Source: Thermoanaerobacter sp049701115
GTDB taxonomy: Bacteria > Bacillota > Thermoanaerobacteria > Thermoanaerobacterales > Thermoanaerobacteraceae
Assembly (NCBI RefSeq): GCF_049701115.1
Contig: NZ_JBNATX010000001.1
Span: forward strand, 124,001-188,000
DNA length: 64,000 bases
Reading direction: 5' to 3'
The notes below the pieces were generated by a model. The model was not told where the DNA came from and ran no database searches. It saw only the letters and a program-made list of their open reading frames with translations. Below are positions 51,721 through 60,037 of the stretch, in pieces (the first letter of the stretch is position 1; the number at the start of each line of letters is the position of its first letter). A program made the position numbers and the translations under genes.

Positions 51721-51740
51721 ATCACTTCACCAACCATTAT

Positions 51741-51771
51741 TAGTATGTGAGGAAGATAATCAATTAATGCA
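51741..51771 (-). promoter_or_regulatory. sigma-G-type promoter of the dodecin gene
   Basis: Minus strand TGCATT (51766-51771), 18-base spacer, CATACTA (51741-51747, perfect). Suggests forespore expression. Confidence 0.6.
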
Positions 51772-51772
51772 G

Positions 51773-51809
51773 AAAAAGTGTAGCATTCATTCCAGATGCT
51801 ACACTTTTT
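51773..51809 (-). terminator. Terminator of the spoIIA operon
   Basis: 14-bp perfect stem AAAAAGTGTAGCAT / ATGCTACACTTTTT overlapping the sigF stop. Confidence 0.9.
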
Positions 51810-52521
51810 CCAATTCATTCCTTATTTTTTCTAAGACTTTTTTTTCTATCCTTGAAACTTGAACCTGAGAAACCCCCAGGATACTTGCTACTTCCATTTG
51901 AGTCATATCCTTAAAATATCTTAAAAATATTACCTGTTTTTCCCTTGGCGTAAGCTTGTCTATTATCATGTGAAGAGTTAATTTTTCTTCCAAGTCTATG
52001 CTTTCTTCTTTATCGCCTAATATTTCAATGAGTTGCCTATCTTCCTCCTCATGACTTACGCTATCGTAAAGGGACTCTGCTACAAAAGCTGATTCAAAAG
52101 CCATTGCAATTTCTTCTGGACTGACATTGAGCCTTTCTGCTATCTCATTTATAGTGGGCTCTCTGTTTAGCTCACTGCTAAGCACTTCTTTTATGTAAAA
52201 AGCTTTCGAAGAGAGTTCTTTCAAGGACCTGCTTACTTTTATTAGCCCATCATCCCTTAAAAAACGCTTTATTTCTCCCATTATTATAGGAACAGCATAT
52301 GTAGAAAACCTTACGTTATAAGATTCGTCAAACTTCTGCACTGCTTTTACAAAACCTATACATCCTATTTGATACAAATCCTCCAGTTCGTATCCCCTAT
52401 TTGAAAACTTTTTTACAATACTCCAAATAAGTCCACTGTTTTCTAAAATCAATTTTTCAAGGCTTTCTTTATCGCCATTTTTAGCCTTTTTTATTAGTTC
52501 AAGATTTTCTTCCTCCTTCAT
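51799..52521 (-). CDS. sigF: RNA polymerase sporulation sigma-F factor
   Basis: The 240-aa first forespore-specific sigma factor. Region 2 (LYQIGCIGFVKAVQKFDESYNVRFSTYAVPIIMGEIKRFLRDDG) and region 4 (LTPREKQVIFLRYFKDMTQMEVASILGVSQVQVSRIEK) match. It lies 13 bases after spoIIAB. Held inactive by SpoIIAB and released by SpoIIAA. Confidence 0.97.
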   Translation of the reverse strand: MKEEENLELIKKAKNGDKESLEKLILENSGLIWSIVKKFSNRGYELEDLYQIGCIGFVKAVQKFDESYNVRFSTYAVPIIMGEIKRFLRDDGLIKVSRSLKELSSKAFYIKEVLSSELNREPTINEIAERLNVSPEEIAMAFESAFVAESLYDSVSHEEEDRQLIEILGDKEESIDLEEKLTLHMIIDKLTPREKQVIFLRYFKDMTQMEVASILGVSQVQVSRIEKKVLEKIRNELEKV

Positions 52522-52534
52522 TCTCTATGTCACC

Positions 52535-52966
52535 TCATCTGTTCCGTCCTATATATTTTGTCATTCTCACCAGCGTTCCTTTTCCCGGAGCAGACTCGAC
52601 CTCTAATTCATCCATAAAAGTTTGCATTACAGTAAACCCCATGCCCGCCCTTTCTTCTTCTAATCTGGTTGTAAAAAGAGGTTCCATGGCTTTTTTTACA
52701 TCTTCAATGCCTTTTCCTTCATCTATGACTTCTATTGTAATTTTGTTATTCAATATATAGGCCTTTATAGTTATAATTCCTATCTTATTTTCATAAGCAT
52801 GAATTATACAATTTGTAACGGCTTCAGAAACTGCCGTCTTTATGTCGGCAATTTCCTCAATTGTTGGGTCTAACTGAGCGGCAAAAGCAGCTACTACAGT
52901 CCTTGCAAAAGATTCGTTTTGAGATTTGCTTAAAAATTTCAGTTCCATCATATTAGAATATTCCAT
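52535..52966 (-). CDS. spoIIAB: Anti-sigma-F factor SpoIIAB
   Basis: A 143-aa GHKL kinase that binds sigma-F and phosphorylates SpoIIAA. SQNESFARTVVAAFAAQLDPT, VSEAVTNCIIHAYEN, DEGKGIEDV and ERAGMGFTVMQTFMD carry the ATP site. SD AAGGGGG before ATG. Confidence 0.97.
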   Translation of the reverse strand: MEYSNMMELKFLSKSQNESFARTVVAAFAAQLDPTIEEIADIKTAVSEAVTNCIIHAYENKIGIITIKAYILNNKITIEVIDEGKGIEDVKKAMEPLFTTRLEEERAGMGFTVMQTFMDELEVESAPGKGTLVRMTKYIGRNR

Positions 52967-52979
52967 CTTATTATCCCCC

Positions 52980-53315
52980 TTACATGTCTTTTATAGCTTC
53001 TTCAAGGCTATTATAGCACTTAATTATTCTCAATAACCCTGAAACTTCTATTAACTTTTTTAAATGCTGACCCGTGTTCGCTATTGCAACTTTTCCTCCA
53101 TTATTTTTAACCTTTTTATATCTTCCAATTATAACTCCAATTCCTGAACTATCCATAAAAGTAAGGTTCTTTAAGTCAAAAATTATATTTTTACAATCTT
53201 TCTTTTCATACTCTTCATCAATAGTTTTTTTTACGCTTTCTGCTTGATGATGATCCAATTCACCATCGATTTTTACAATCAAAGTATAATCTTTTTTGGA
53301 AATTTTTACTCCCAT
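52980..53315 (-). CDS. spoIIAA: Anti-anti-sigma factor SpoIIAA
   Basis: A 111-aa STAS-domain protein. The phosphorylation site is in LTFMDSSGIGVIIGRYK (Ser56/Ser57 pair). Dephosphorylated by SpoIIE, it frees sigma-F. SD GGGGAGG lies 9 bases before ATG. A sigma-H promoter precedes it, so spoIIAA-AB-sigF is transcribed separately from dacF. Confidence 0.97.
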   Translation of the reverse strand: MGVKISKKDYTLIVKIDGELDHHQAESVKKTIDEEYEKKDCKNIIFDLKNLTFMDSSGIGVIIGRYKKVKNNGGKVAIANTGQHLKKLIEVSGLLRIIKCYNSLEEAIKDM

Positions 53316-53336
53316 TTACATCAGCCTCCCCTTATT

Positions 53337-53365
53337 ATATTCGATATAAATTTAAAAAATCCTCC
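53337..53365 (-). promoter_or_regulatory. sigma-H promoter of the spoIIA operon
   Basis: Minus strand GGAGGATTT (53357-53365), 11-base spacer, ATCGAATAT (53337-53345). Full match to sigma-H, as known for spoIIA in Bacillus. Confidence 0.88.
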
Positions 53366-53384
53366 TTTTTTAGGATATTTTTCT

Positions 53385-53425
53385 AAAAATAAGTGAGCGG
53401 TATCAAATTCCGCTCACTTATTTTT
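53385..53425 (-). terminator. Terminator of dacF
   Basis: 16-bp perfect stem (53385-53400 / 53410-53425), core GTGAGCGG / CCGCTCAC, with A/T ends that give a T-rich 3' arm on the minus strand. Confidence 0.9.
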
Positions 53426-54547
53426 AAGCCAGTAGTTTATTACTTTACTAAAATTCTCGAAAAGATTGGCTTTTTTGACCTCTTCGGCCGGGTAAATATC
53501 AAATTTTTTTATCACTTTTCCTTCAAGCAGAATCTTTACTATTCCGATAGAAGAACTTTTATTCACAGGAGCCTTTACATAGTCTTTAAGTTCGAGTTCT
53601 TTTTTAATATTTTTCCCCTCACCCTTTTTCACAACCACATATTCATCTTTTGGTGAAATGGCTTCTACCATGTCCTTTTTCCCTTTTAAAACTTTTATTT
53701 TCCCTAGGACTTCCCCTTTTGAGGCGACTTTTATAGATTCAAAATTTGCAAATCCATAATCCAAAAGCTTTGCAGTTTCGTTAAACCGGGTTTCTGAATC
53801 TGGTGCCCCAAATACCACAGCAATGAGTCTTGTATCTCCTCTTTTGGCAGTAGCCGCCATGCAGTACAGGGCTTCAGAAGTGGAGCCTGTCTTTATGCCA
53901 TCTGCTCCTTTGTATCTCCATAGCAATTTATTTGTATTTATAAGGCTGAATTTCCCACCTCTTAAAGAGTCAATTTTATTAGTCAGGTAGTTAAAAATAG
54001 AGGGGTGTTTCACAAGTTCTCTTGAAATCATTGCTATATCGTATACTGTAGTCAGATGACCTTCTTCAGGTAAACCTGTAGCATTTTTAAAGGTTGTGTT
54101 CTTGGCGCCCAGCTCTTTTGCCCTTTTATTCATCATTTCTACAAAATTTTCCTCTGTACCGGCTATATACTCGGCTAAAGCCACAGAAGCATCATTAGCT
54201 GAATTCATTGCGATTGCTTTCATTAAATCATCTACTGTCATCTCTTCTCCTACTTCTAGATAAATCTGGGTACCTCCCATATCAAAGGCATGTTTACTAG
54301 TCACAACCTTATCTGTAACCTTAATCTTGCCGGAATCTATCGCTTCAATTGCTAAAAGGAGAGTCATTACCTTAGTAACGCTGGCAGGAGGTAAAGGTTT
54401 GTGAATGTCTTTTTCATATAAAATTTCTCCAGTTTCTGCCTCCATCAGTATTGCAGATTTTGCCTTTAAATTCAACCCATCTGCGTATGCAGTATTGATC
54501 AATAAGGATATTACAACAAGCGCTGTCACTAATAGTTTTTTTGACAT
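53414..54547 (-). CDS. dacF: D-alanyl-D-alanine carboxypeptidase DacF
   Basis: A 377-aa penicillin-binding protein with signal peptide (LLVTALVVISLLINTAYA), SVTK (Ser56-Lys59), SAN and KTG motifs, and a C-terminal beta-domain. In Bacillus DacF is forespore-made and limits cortex cross-linking. It lies directly upstream of spoIIA, as in Bacillus. Its SD AAAGGAGGG forms the 3' arm of a terminator-like hairpin. Confidence 0.94.
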   Translation of the reverse strand: MSKKLLVTALVVISLLINTAYADGLNLKAKSAILMEAETGEILYEKDIHKPLPPASVTKVMTLLLAIEAIDSGKIKVTDKVVTSKHAFDMGGTQIYLEVGEEMTVDDLMKAIAMNSANDASVALAEYIAGTEENFVEMMNKRAKELGAKNTTFKNATGLPEEGHLTTVYDIAMISRELVKHPSIFNYLTNKIDSLRGGKFSLINTNKLLWRYKGADGIKTGSTSEALYCMAATAKRGDTRLIAVVFGAPDSETRFNETAKLLDYGFANFESIKVASKGEVLGKIKVLKGKKDMVEAISPKDEYVVVKKGEGKNIKKELELKDYVKAPVNKSSSIGIVKILLEGKVIKKFDIYPAEEVKKANLFENFSKVINYWLKNK

Positions 54548-54550
54548 AAA

Positions 54551-54601
54551 AAATTCACCCTCCTTTGCTGCTATTTATATTTTGCACAGGAGGGTAAATT
54601 T
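54551..54601 (-). terminator. Terminator/RBS-occluding hairpin between the XerD-like gene and dacF
   Basis: 14-bp stem with one G-T pair (54588-54601 / 54551-54564), core ACCCTCCT / AGGAGGGT, 23-base loop, then TTT on the minus strand. The 3' arm includes the dacF SD, so the structure can both end transcription and hide the RBS. Confidence 0.78.
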
Positions 54602-54606
54602 TATGC
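54578..54606 (-). promoter_or_regulatory. Possible forespore (sigma-F/G) promoter of dacF
   Basis: Minus strand GCATA (54602-54606), 17-base spacer, CAAAATA (54578-54584). A transcript from here would start inside the hairpin loop and lack the anti-SD arm. The match is moderate. Confidence 0.4.
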
Positions 54607-54609
54607 TTT

Positions 54610-55482
54610 TTAAGCTCTCGGATGAAATTTATTATAAACTTCTTTTATTTTTGAGCGAGATATAAAGGAAAATAGATTATTCCCAAAATCCGTCTCATAA
54701 CCCAGCATTTCTTGTACAGTTTTTATATCCGCACCATTTTGAATCATATGCTGTGCAAAAGACCTTCTCAATATATTAGGAGTTAATGGTAACCCAGGGC
54801 TTATCTTGTCAGCATACTCTTTTATTATTTTCCAGCAACCCTGCCTTGTTAGCCTTTTACCTCTTAGATTGAGAAAAAGAGTACTTTCTTCTTTAGCAGG
54901 CTTCCTTCCTTTTTCAATATATTCCTTTAAAGCTTCAATTGCATGACTTCCTATTGGAATTACTCTCTCTTTCCTAGAATGTACAACCACATAGCCACTG
55001 GCTAGGTTTACATCCTCTATCTTTAACGATATAACCTCAGATACTTTAAGACCAGAAGCGTACATGAGTTCTATCAGGGCTTTATCTCTTAAACCTTTTT
55101 CATCCTTGCCGAAATCAAAAGACAAAAGCATATCTATTTGTTCCATAGTAAGAGTAATAGGGCTTCTTTTCTCCACTTTTGGAGCATTAATACCATATGA
55201 GGGATCTTCTTCAATTTTTTTCTTTGCAAACAAATAATGATAAAACGCCTTTATAGAAGAAAGAGCCCTGGATATAGTAGCCTGAGACTTACCCTGTTGT
55301 TTTAAATAATAGAGGTAATTCAAAATGGTAGATTTCTTAACAGAATAAAAGTTTATTTGCTGTTCCTTCATATAGGATAAAAACTGCTCTATATCACGAG
55401 AATAGGACTCAAGAGTATTATGAGATAGCCTTTTATTTCTATTCAAAAATTCCAGAAACTCCCCAACCACATTTTCAGCCAT
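54610..55482 (-). CDS. XerD-like tyrosine recombinase homologue with lost catalytic residues
   Basis: A 290-aa full-length XerD-like protein (N-terminal FLEFLNRNKRLSHNTLESYSRD, C-terminal EVYNKFHPRA as in XerD). Catalytic positions have changed: the first Arg is Lys146 (SGLKVSE), the HxxR His is Asn236 (PNILRR; Arg239 kept), the third His is Tyr262 (LGYETD) and the nucleophile Tyr is Phe271 (NNLFSF). The frame is intact and the rest well conserved. It is therefore probably a non-catalytic DNA-binding or partner protein. Start ATG 55482 is preferred over ATG 55527 by homology; SD AGGGG is 10 bases away. Position between spoIIM and dacF matches xerD (ripX) in Bacillus. Confidence 0.9.
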   Translation of the reverse strand: MAENVVGEFLEFLNRNKRLSHNTLESYSRDIEQFLSYMKEQQINFYSVKKSTILNYLYYLKQQGKSQATISRALSSIKAFYHYLFAKKKIEEDPSYGINAPKVEKRSPITLTMEQIDMLLSFDFGKDEKGLRDKALIELMYASGLKVSEVISLKIEDVNLASGYVVVHSRKERVIPIGSHAIEALKEYIEKGRKPAKEESTLFLNLRGKRLTRQGCWKIIKEYADKISPGLPLTPNILRRSFAQHMIQNGADIKTVQEMLGYETDFGNNLFSFISRSKIKEVYNKFHPRA

Positions 55483-55569
55483 ACCCTTTTTACCCCTACA
55501 ATTTTCTAATTTTATGTATAAGTCCATTAATTATAAATATTCAACATAAATCGTCAATTTCCTTCTTTT

Positions 55570-56193
55570 TTACGACGAAAAAATAGGAAGAAATAGTACA
55601 TGGGGAGTAACATAGGATTCTATTAAACAACCCAGCATTATAAAAAGAAAACCCGCATATACCGCAAAACTGTAAGAAATGAATTGTGAAATGAGCTCTT
55701 CGAAAAAAAATTTTTTGTTTTTAAGAAGGTATAAAGAAAAATTGATTGCTGTTACAGAAGTAAAAAGTATTCCTAAAAGTATGAAAATATTCTGAGGAAG
55801 CAACCCTAAAATAGTCAACAGTACTCCTTTAAGCTGCATCTCTTTTATCATTATTCCTATTGAGAATCCAAGAGTAAACCCTCTAACTCCAACAATAAGG
55901 AAGATAAAAGGAATTCCAACTATGGTAGCTCCCAAAATCCACAGCAAAAAAACTGTAACAAAATTATTTAAAAGGGACTGTTTGAAAATCTGGACAGGAT
56001 TTAATTCTACGGACTTTGCAATCTGGTAGAACTTGTCTATATATTCTTTTATCTGTTCCCTCTGAACCTCGGTGATATTATTTACGGTAAAAGTTCCTAC
56101 AACAATGCCAATCATCAGAGCAGTTAAAACCAGAATATATAGAGAAAAATTTCCTTTTACATGAGAAGAAAATCCTGCTTTTATAAATTTCAA
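55570..56193 (-). CDS. spoIIM: Stage II sporulation protein M
   Basis: A 207-aa multi-pass membrane protein of the SpoIIM-SpoIIP-SpoIID engulfment complex. Five or so hydrophobic segments; LWILGATIVGIPFIFLIVGVRGFTLGFSIG is the characteristic DUF95 core. Start is TTG 56193 with SD AGGGGG 8 bases upstream. A sigma-E promoter precedes it, as in Bacillus. Confidence 0.95.
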   Translation of the reverse strand: MKFIKAGFSSHVKGNFSLYILVLTALMIGIVVGTFTVNNITEVQREQIKEYIDKFYQIAKSVELNPVQIFKQSLLNNFVTVFLLWILGATIVGIPFIFLIVGVRGFTLGFSIGIMIKEMQLKGVLLTILGLLPQNIFILLGILFTSVTAINFSLYLLKNKKFFFEELISQFISYSFAVYAGFLFIMLGCLIESYVTPHVLFLPIFSS

Positions 56194-56227
56194 GGCTATT
56201 GCCCCCTATTCAATCCTTGCTAATTTA

Positions 56228-56256
56228 AATTTATGAATTAAAAGGGGACAATATTC
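56228..56256 (-). promoter_or_regulatory. sigma-E promoter of spoIIM
   Basis: Minus strand GAATATT (56250-56256, perfect KMATATT), 14-base spacer, CATAAATT (56228-56235, one mismatch to CATACAnT). Confidence 0.75.
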
Positions 56257-56260
56257 CTTT

Positions 56261-57436
56261 TTAGTTTTCCAAAAACACCTTTCCATATATTCCGCCTCCC
56301 CCTGAGGCAATAGATATTTCTCCATTTCTCGCTTTCAAAATATTAAGAGCAATTTTTTCCCCAACAGCTTTTTTCAATTCCTCATAAGGTGCTTCATGAA
56401 GCGCGTATATTTCGCTTCCAAAATAATCTACAAGTTTTTTAATAGTTTTTTTACCTATATTGGGAATAAATTCTAGTGGAATTTGATATATATAAGGGGG
56501 CCTAAAAAAAGGGTGCACTGTATCATGGTCTTTTATTTGCTCTATTCTGTCCTTCACTCCCATAACGATCTTATCACTACCACATTTCGGGCACCTTGTA
56601 ACAGGGGGAGATTCTTTAGCAATATAGCCACATTCAAGACAAAAAGTTCTGTGATACTTTCCCAATTTCGGGTCTAATCCATAATTTTTTAAAATTCTTC
56701 TACCCCTCACTCTTTTTAAAGCTAACAAAATTTCCTCTAAATTTGGTTCTTCCACCTCTAAGACATTAAACTCTCTCGCAATTTTCCCTAAAGAATGCGC
56801 ATCAGAATTAGAAAGAAAAGTTTTTGAAGAAAGCTCTGCTATTTGATCTGCCATATCTGAGTCGGCACTCAATCCCAGTTCTATTGCATCAATTTCATTG
56901 CAGAAGTTATTAAAGATTTTACTCAGCCTATCTGTAGAACTTCCATAATAGCTTTTAAAAGGAGTAAAAACGTGGGCAGGCACTGGTATTCCATTACAGC
57001 TTTTTATAACCTCAACCGCTTCTTTACTATTTAGGTTGACTCTTTGAGAACTTAAACTAACATTTTTCATATACTTACTTATTTTTTCAGAAAACAAGGA
57101 AATATCTTCTAAGGTCTTAAAATAGGCAATTAAATGGGGTGAACCCTTTTTTTCACCCCCAATTTCGATTTCACTTCCTAAAATCAGAGTCACTCTATCT
57201 TTATAGCGCATTCCACCGCCTTCAAGCGGAGATAAAATTCCTTCTTCCTGATATTTTTTTATCTCATATATGAGATGAGGAGATGCACAATCCACTACAC
57301 CAACGATGTCTATACCTTTGAAAATGCTTTTTTCCAGGATGTTAAGAAGTGTCAAATCTCTTGAAGCAGATACTTTTATAAAAACTCCTCCCTCAGTACG
57401 CCCTACGTGAATGTGAAGGTCTGCATAAACCTTCAT
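56261..57436 (-). CDS. Endonuclease Q-like PHP-domain protein (YqxK-like)
   Basis: A 391-aa protein of the EndoQ/YqxK family, nucleases cutting 5' of deaminated bases (uracil, hypoxanthine) in archaea and some Bacilli. PHP motifs DLHIHVGRTEGG, DCASPHLI, GSEIEIGG, PAHVF and SNSDAHSLG; a zinc ribbon CLECGY...CPKCGSDKI near residue 290; a helix-hairpin-helix IPNIGKKTIKKLVDYFGSE. Start ATG 57436 overlaps the nudF stop (ATGA). Activity is inferred from family. Confidence 0.87.
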   Translation of the reverse strand: MKVYADLHIHVGRTEGGVFIKVSASRDLTLLNILEKSIFKGIDIVGVVDCASPHLIYEIKKYQEEGILSPLEGGGMRYKDRVTLILGSEIEIGGEKKGSPHLIAYFKTLEDISLFSEKISKYMKNVSLSSQRVNLNSKEAVEVIKSCNGIPVPAHVFTPFKSYYGSSTDRLSKIFNNFCNEIDAIELGLSADSDMADQIAELSSKTFLSNSDAHSLGKIAREFNVLEVEEPNLEEILLALKRVRGRRILKNYGLDPKLGKYHRTFCLECGYIAKESPPVTRCPKCGSDKIVMGVKDRIEQIKDHDTVHPFFRPPYIYQIPLEFIPNIGKKTIKKLVDYFGSEIYALHEAPYEELKKAVGEKIALNILKARNGEISIASGGGGIYGKVFLEN

Positions 57437-57981
57437 AACAAGCCTTCCTTCCCCAATTTCAAGTAATAAAGAACACCTATTACCGTCTTGGAATCTTTTA
57501 TCATGTTTTTTAGAATCATTTGCCAAAGTTCCTCAGGAGAATACTCTACCACCTCTAAAAATTCATCTTCATCAGGATGAACTTTAACCTTTTTCAAGTC
57601 TTTTGCAAAGTAAAGATACATTTTTTCGTTTGAAAAGCCTGGAGTGGTATAAAAAGTCAGTAAATGCTTCAAATAACCTGCTTCATATCCCGTCTCTTCT
57701 GAGAGCTCTCTTTTTGCACACTCTTTTGGATCTTCTCCCTTCTCCAACTTGCCAGCAGGTATTTCTAATAGAATTTCTTCTGCGGGTTTTCTGTACTGTT
57801 TTACCAGAAGCAGTTTCCCTTCATTTGTAACTGCGACTATTGACACTCCACCGGGATGTTCGACTACCTCTCTTGTAGTTACTTTACCATTAGGTAGTTT
57901 TACTTCATCAACTCTCAAATTTATGATTTTTCCTTCAAATATCCTTTTACTGCTTACTGTTTCCTCTTTTACATCCATCAT
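57433..57981 (-). CDS. nudF: ADP-ribose pyrophosphatase, Nudix family
   Basis: A 182-aa Nudix hydrolase. The Nudix box GKLEKGEDPKECAKRELSEETG follows LEIPAG, and EHPGGVSIVAV marks the ADP-ribose pyrophosphatase subgroup. SD AAAGGAAG before ATG. Coupled to the EndoQ-like gene; both fit clean-up of damaged nucleotides or DNA, which is inference. Confidence 0.93.
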   Translation of the reverse strand: MMDVKEETVSSKRIFEGKIINLRVDEVKLPNGKVTTREVVEHPGGVSIVAVTNEGKLLLVKQYRKPAEEILLEIPAGKLEKGEDPKECAKRELSEETGYEAGYLKHLLTFYTTPGFSNEKMYLYFAKDLKKVKVHPDEDEFLEVVEYSPEELWQMILKNMIKDSKTVIGVLYYLKLGKEGLL

Positions 57982-58046
57982 TTATATCTTCCTTTCTATG
58001 TATAAATTTTACTCTAAATACATATTATAAAAATGAGGTGAGGAAA

Positions 58047-58148
58047 ATGCTAGTGTTTCTATATGTAGGAAAATTTTCAACTCTTATATCCCTTTTAAAT
58101 AAGCTCGCAAAACAAAAATTAACCTTAAAAGATCTATTAAATTCCTAA
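58047..58148 (+). CDS. Possible small protein, 33 aa
   Basis: A short rightward frame (MLVFLYVGKFSTLISLLNKL...) in an otherwise leftward region, in the only gap between nudF and DUF3866. SD GAGGTGAGG lies 4 bases before ATG. The first 18 residues are hydrophobic and the tail is basic. Its last 12 bases overlap the DUF3866 3' end. No family recognised; may be spurious. Confidence 0.35.
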   Translation: MLVFLYVGKFSTLISLLNKLAKQKLTLKDLLNS

Positions 58149-59213
58149 TAGTTCAGTAGCTACATAAATAGAAGCTGCACCACAAGCATTAAAAAACTCT
58201 TTTTCTTCCTCGTAGCCTCTTCCCATAGTAGTCACATCAAAGTCCATTTCTCGCAAACAATCACCGGTTAACTCTGAATCTATAAAGCGTACATCAAACC
58301 TTGAAAAAACTGGATTTGAAGCTATCTGATTCCTTACCAGTCTTTCCTTTTCTTCTTCCATGTTGGGAAAAGTTATGACAGAGGAAGAATAGCAGAGTTC
58401 TAAAACAGTTATGGTATGATGGCTTATCCCTTGATGCCTTCCTCTCGCATCTTTAAAACTTATCCTTGGAATAAGGACAGGCTTCCCTCCCATTTTATTG
58501 ACAGCATCTATTATGTAAGCCTGCTCAACGCCCGAAAAACCATACTTTGTACCCGTTCCCACTATTCCTGGCCCCATAGAAACTATTGCCACATCTGACT
58601 TCAAAATTTCCTTAGAAGCTATAAGAGCGGTGTAGATATTGACACACTCATAGTCTCCGCCAAAGGCATGGCCAATAGTTATTGTAGCATCAAGAACTCC
58701 CATGCCTTTAAGTTTATACACTGTATTGCTAATAGGAAGAGGTAATGCTCCTCCATCCGTCATTATATAAGTAATCTTAATGTCTGGCAGAAGTTTTTTT
58801 AACACCAGTGCCGAGGGAGTTACCATGCTGTGAAGTTCTCCTATTATTACAGGAAACCCGTTTAAATTCTTAAATTTATCAAACTCTTGGTGATATGGAC
58901 TTGTTTCTTCTTCCATGGTCAGCAAATTCACCTGAAGAGGAGTATACCTTAGTTTCATTATATGACCTTTCCCAATGTTATCAAACTTATTATATTTCAA
59001 ATTTGCGATAATAAAGTCATACCCACCCGTCCCTAAATTCAAAAGTCTAGCAGTCCTGTTAACATACACTAGATCTCCCTCTTCAACCTCTCCCGTTATT
59101 TCATTGTAATTTATAGCTGCAGCCTTTTCACCTTCAGCCTCTATTTCTACTATAGAAATTTTGCCTCTTTTCGAAATTATTTTGCTTATTTGCCCAAGGT
59201 ATATACTTATCAT
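58137..59213 (-). CDS. DUF3866 family protein
   Basis: A 358-aa conserved Firmicutes/Actinobacteria protein of unknown function. The N-terminal beta-domain (GEVEEGDLVYVNRTARLLNLGTGGYDFIIANL) is followed by a glycine-rich central domain (YIMTDGGALPLPIS, TITIGHAFGGDYE, VSMGPGIVGTGTKYGFSG). Overlaps the MraY-like gene by ATGA. Last gene of the steA-like module. Confidence 0.9.
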   Translation of the reverse strand: MISIYLGQISKIISKRGKISIVEIEAEGEKAAAINYNEITGEVEEGDLVYVNRTARLLNLGTGGYDFIIANLKYNKFDNIGKGHIMKLRYTPLQVNLLTMEEETSPYHQEFDKFKNLNGFPVIIGELHSMVTPSALVLKKLLPDIKITYIMTDGGALPLPISNTVYKLKGMGVLDATITIGHAFGGDYECVNIYTALIASKEILKSDVAIVSMGPGIVGTGTKYGFSGVEQAYIIDAVNKMGGKPVLIPRISFKDARGRHQGISHHTITVLELCYSSSVITFPNMEEEKERLVRNQIASNPVFSRFDVRFIDSELTGDCLREMDFDVTTMGRGYEEEKEFFNACGAASIYVATELLGI

Positions 59214-60037
59214 TCCTCTTCTCCTCTTCTCCCCAGCATATCTAAATAATTTAAAAATTTGTTTTTCTCGATTAAAGCCGTCAAAGAATATCTCTCGGTA
59301 AAAAGATGAAACATTATAAGAAGAAGCAGTATAGCCAGTTTGCCATAAAAATCAAACAGTAAAATCGATGAAATACCTAAAGCCATGCCCAAGACATTGG
59401 AACCTGTATCTCCCATCATGACACGGGCCTTCAAATCTTCTGGCATATACACAAGGACAATCACGAAAAGGATAAATAAGAACTCAGGCTTTCCCCTGCC
59501 AACCAATAAAAATAAGACAGAAAGCAACAAAAAAACTTTAGCACATCTTCCAGGCCTCAAATCAAAAAGATTCAAAAGATTGGTAAAAAGCGCTATTATA
59601 AGTGAATCTATCACCAATTCAATCAAACCAATCCCTGCAATTTCACAACTGACAAAGGCAGCAATCAAAAGCCCTCCCAAAGCCTTAAGACTTCCAGTAG
59701 TGGGTTTCATCTTCAAAAGACTTGAAAGATGGCCTTTTAAGCCCTTTACCTTAGTATCACCTATAATGTCGTCTATAAAACCTAAAAATGAAATAAGCGA
59801 AAAAGCAACTAAGATAATTTCTTGGTACTCTACCGTGTAACCTAAAAAATTAATCAAGAAAATCGAGGTTAAAAAACTGGGAACGAAAACTATACCTCCA
59901 CAGACCGGAATTATTTTTTTCCTGTAGTTTTCCCTTAAACAATAGGGGTGCTTAAAAATCTCCGTAAGAAATTTCTTTACAATAACCGTTACAACAAAGG
60001 GCACTAACAAATAAATAAGCCATTTCACTTCTTCCAC
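59210..60037 (-). CDS. MraY/WecA-like glycosyl-1-phosphate transferase
   Basis: A 275-aa membrane protein with about eight hydrophobic segments. Catalytic motifs of the phospho-sugar transferase family: LGFIDDIIGDTKVKGLKGH and MMGDTGSNVLGMALG; the first Asp pair binds Mg. Shorter than true MraY (around 320 aa). GTG 60037 or GTG 60028 may be the start; AGGTGG lies between. Overlaps GT2 by about 13 bases. Lipid substrate unknown. Confidence 0.85.
   Translation of the reverse strand: MEEVKWLIYLLVPFVVTVIVKKFLTEIFKHPYCLRENYRKKIIPVCGGIVFVPSFLTSIFLINFLGYTVEYQEIILVAFSLISFLGFIDDIIGDTKVKGLKGHLSSLLKMKPTTGSLKALGGLLIAAFVSCEIAGIGLIELVIDSLIIALFTNLLNLFDLRPGRCAKVFLLLSVLFLLVGRGKPEFLFILFVIVLVYMPEDLKARVMMGDTGSNVLGMALGISSILLFDFYGKLAILLLLIMFHLFTERYSLTALIEKNKFLNYLDMLGRRGEEE

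Noticed and set aside
54610..55482. XerD-like gene as a frameshifted pseudogene
   Set aside because: The frame is continuous to the usual RFHPRA-like C-terminus and non-catalytic residues are well kept, so it is listed as a gene.
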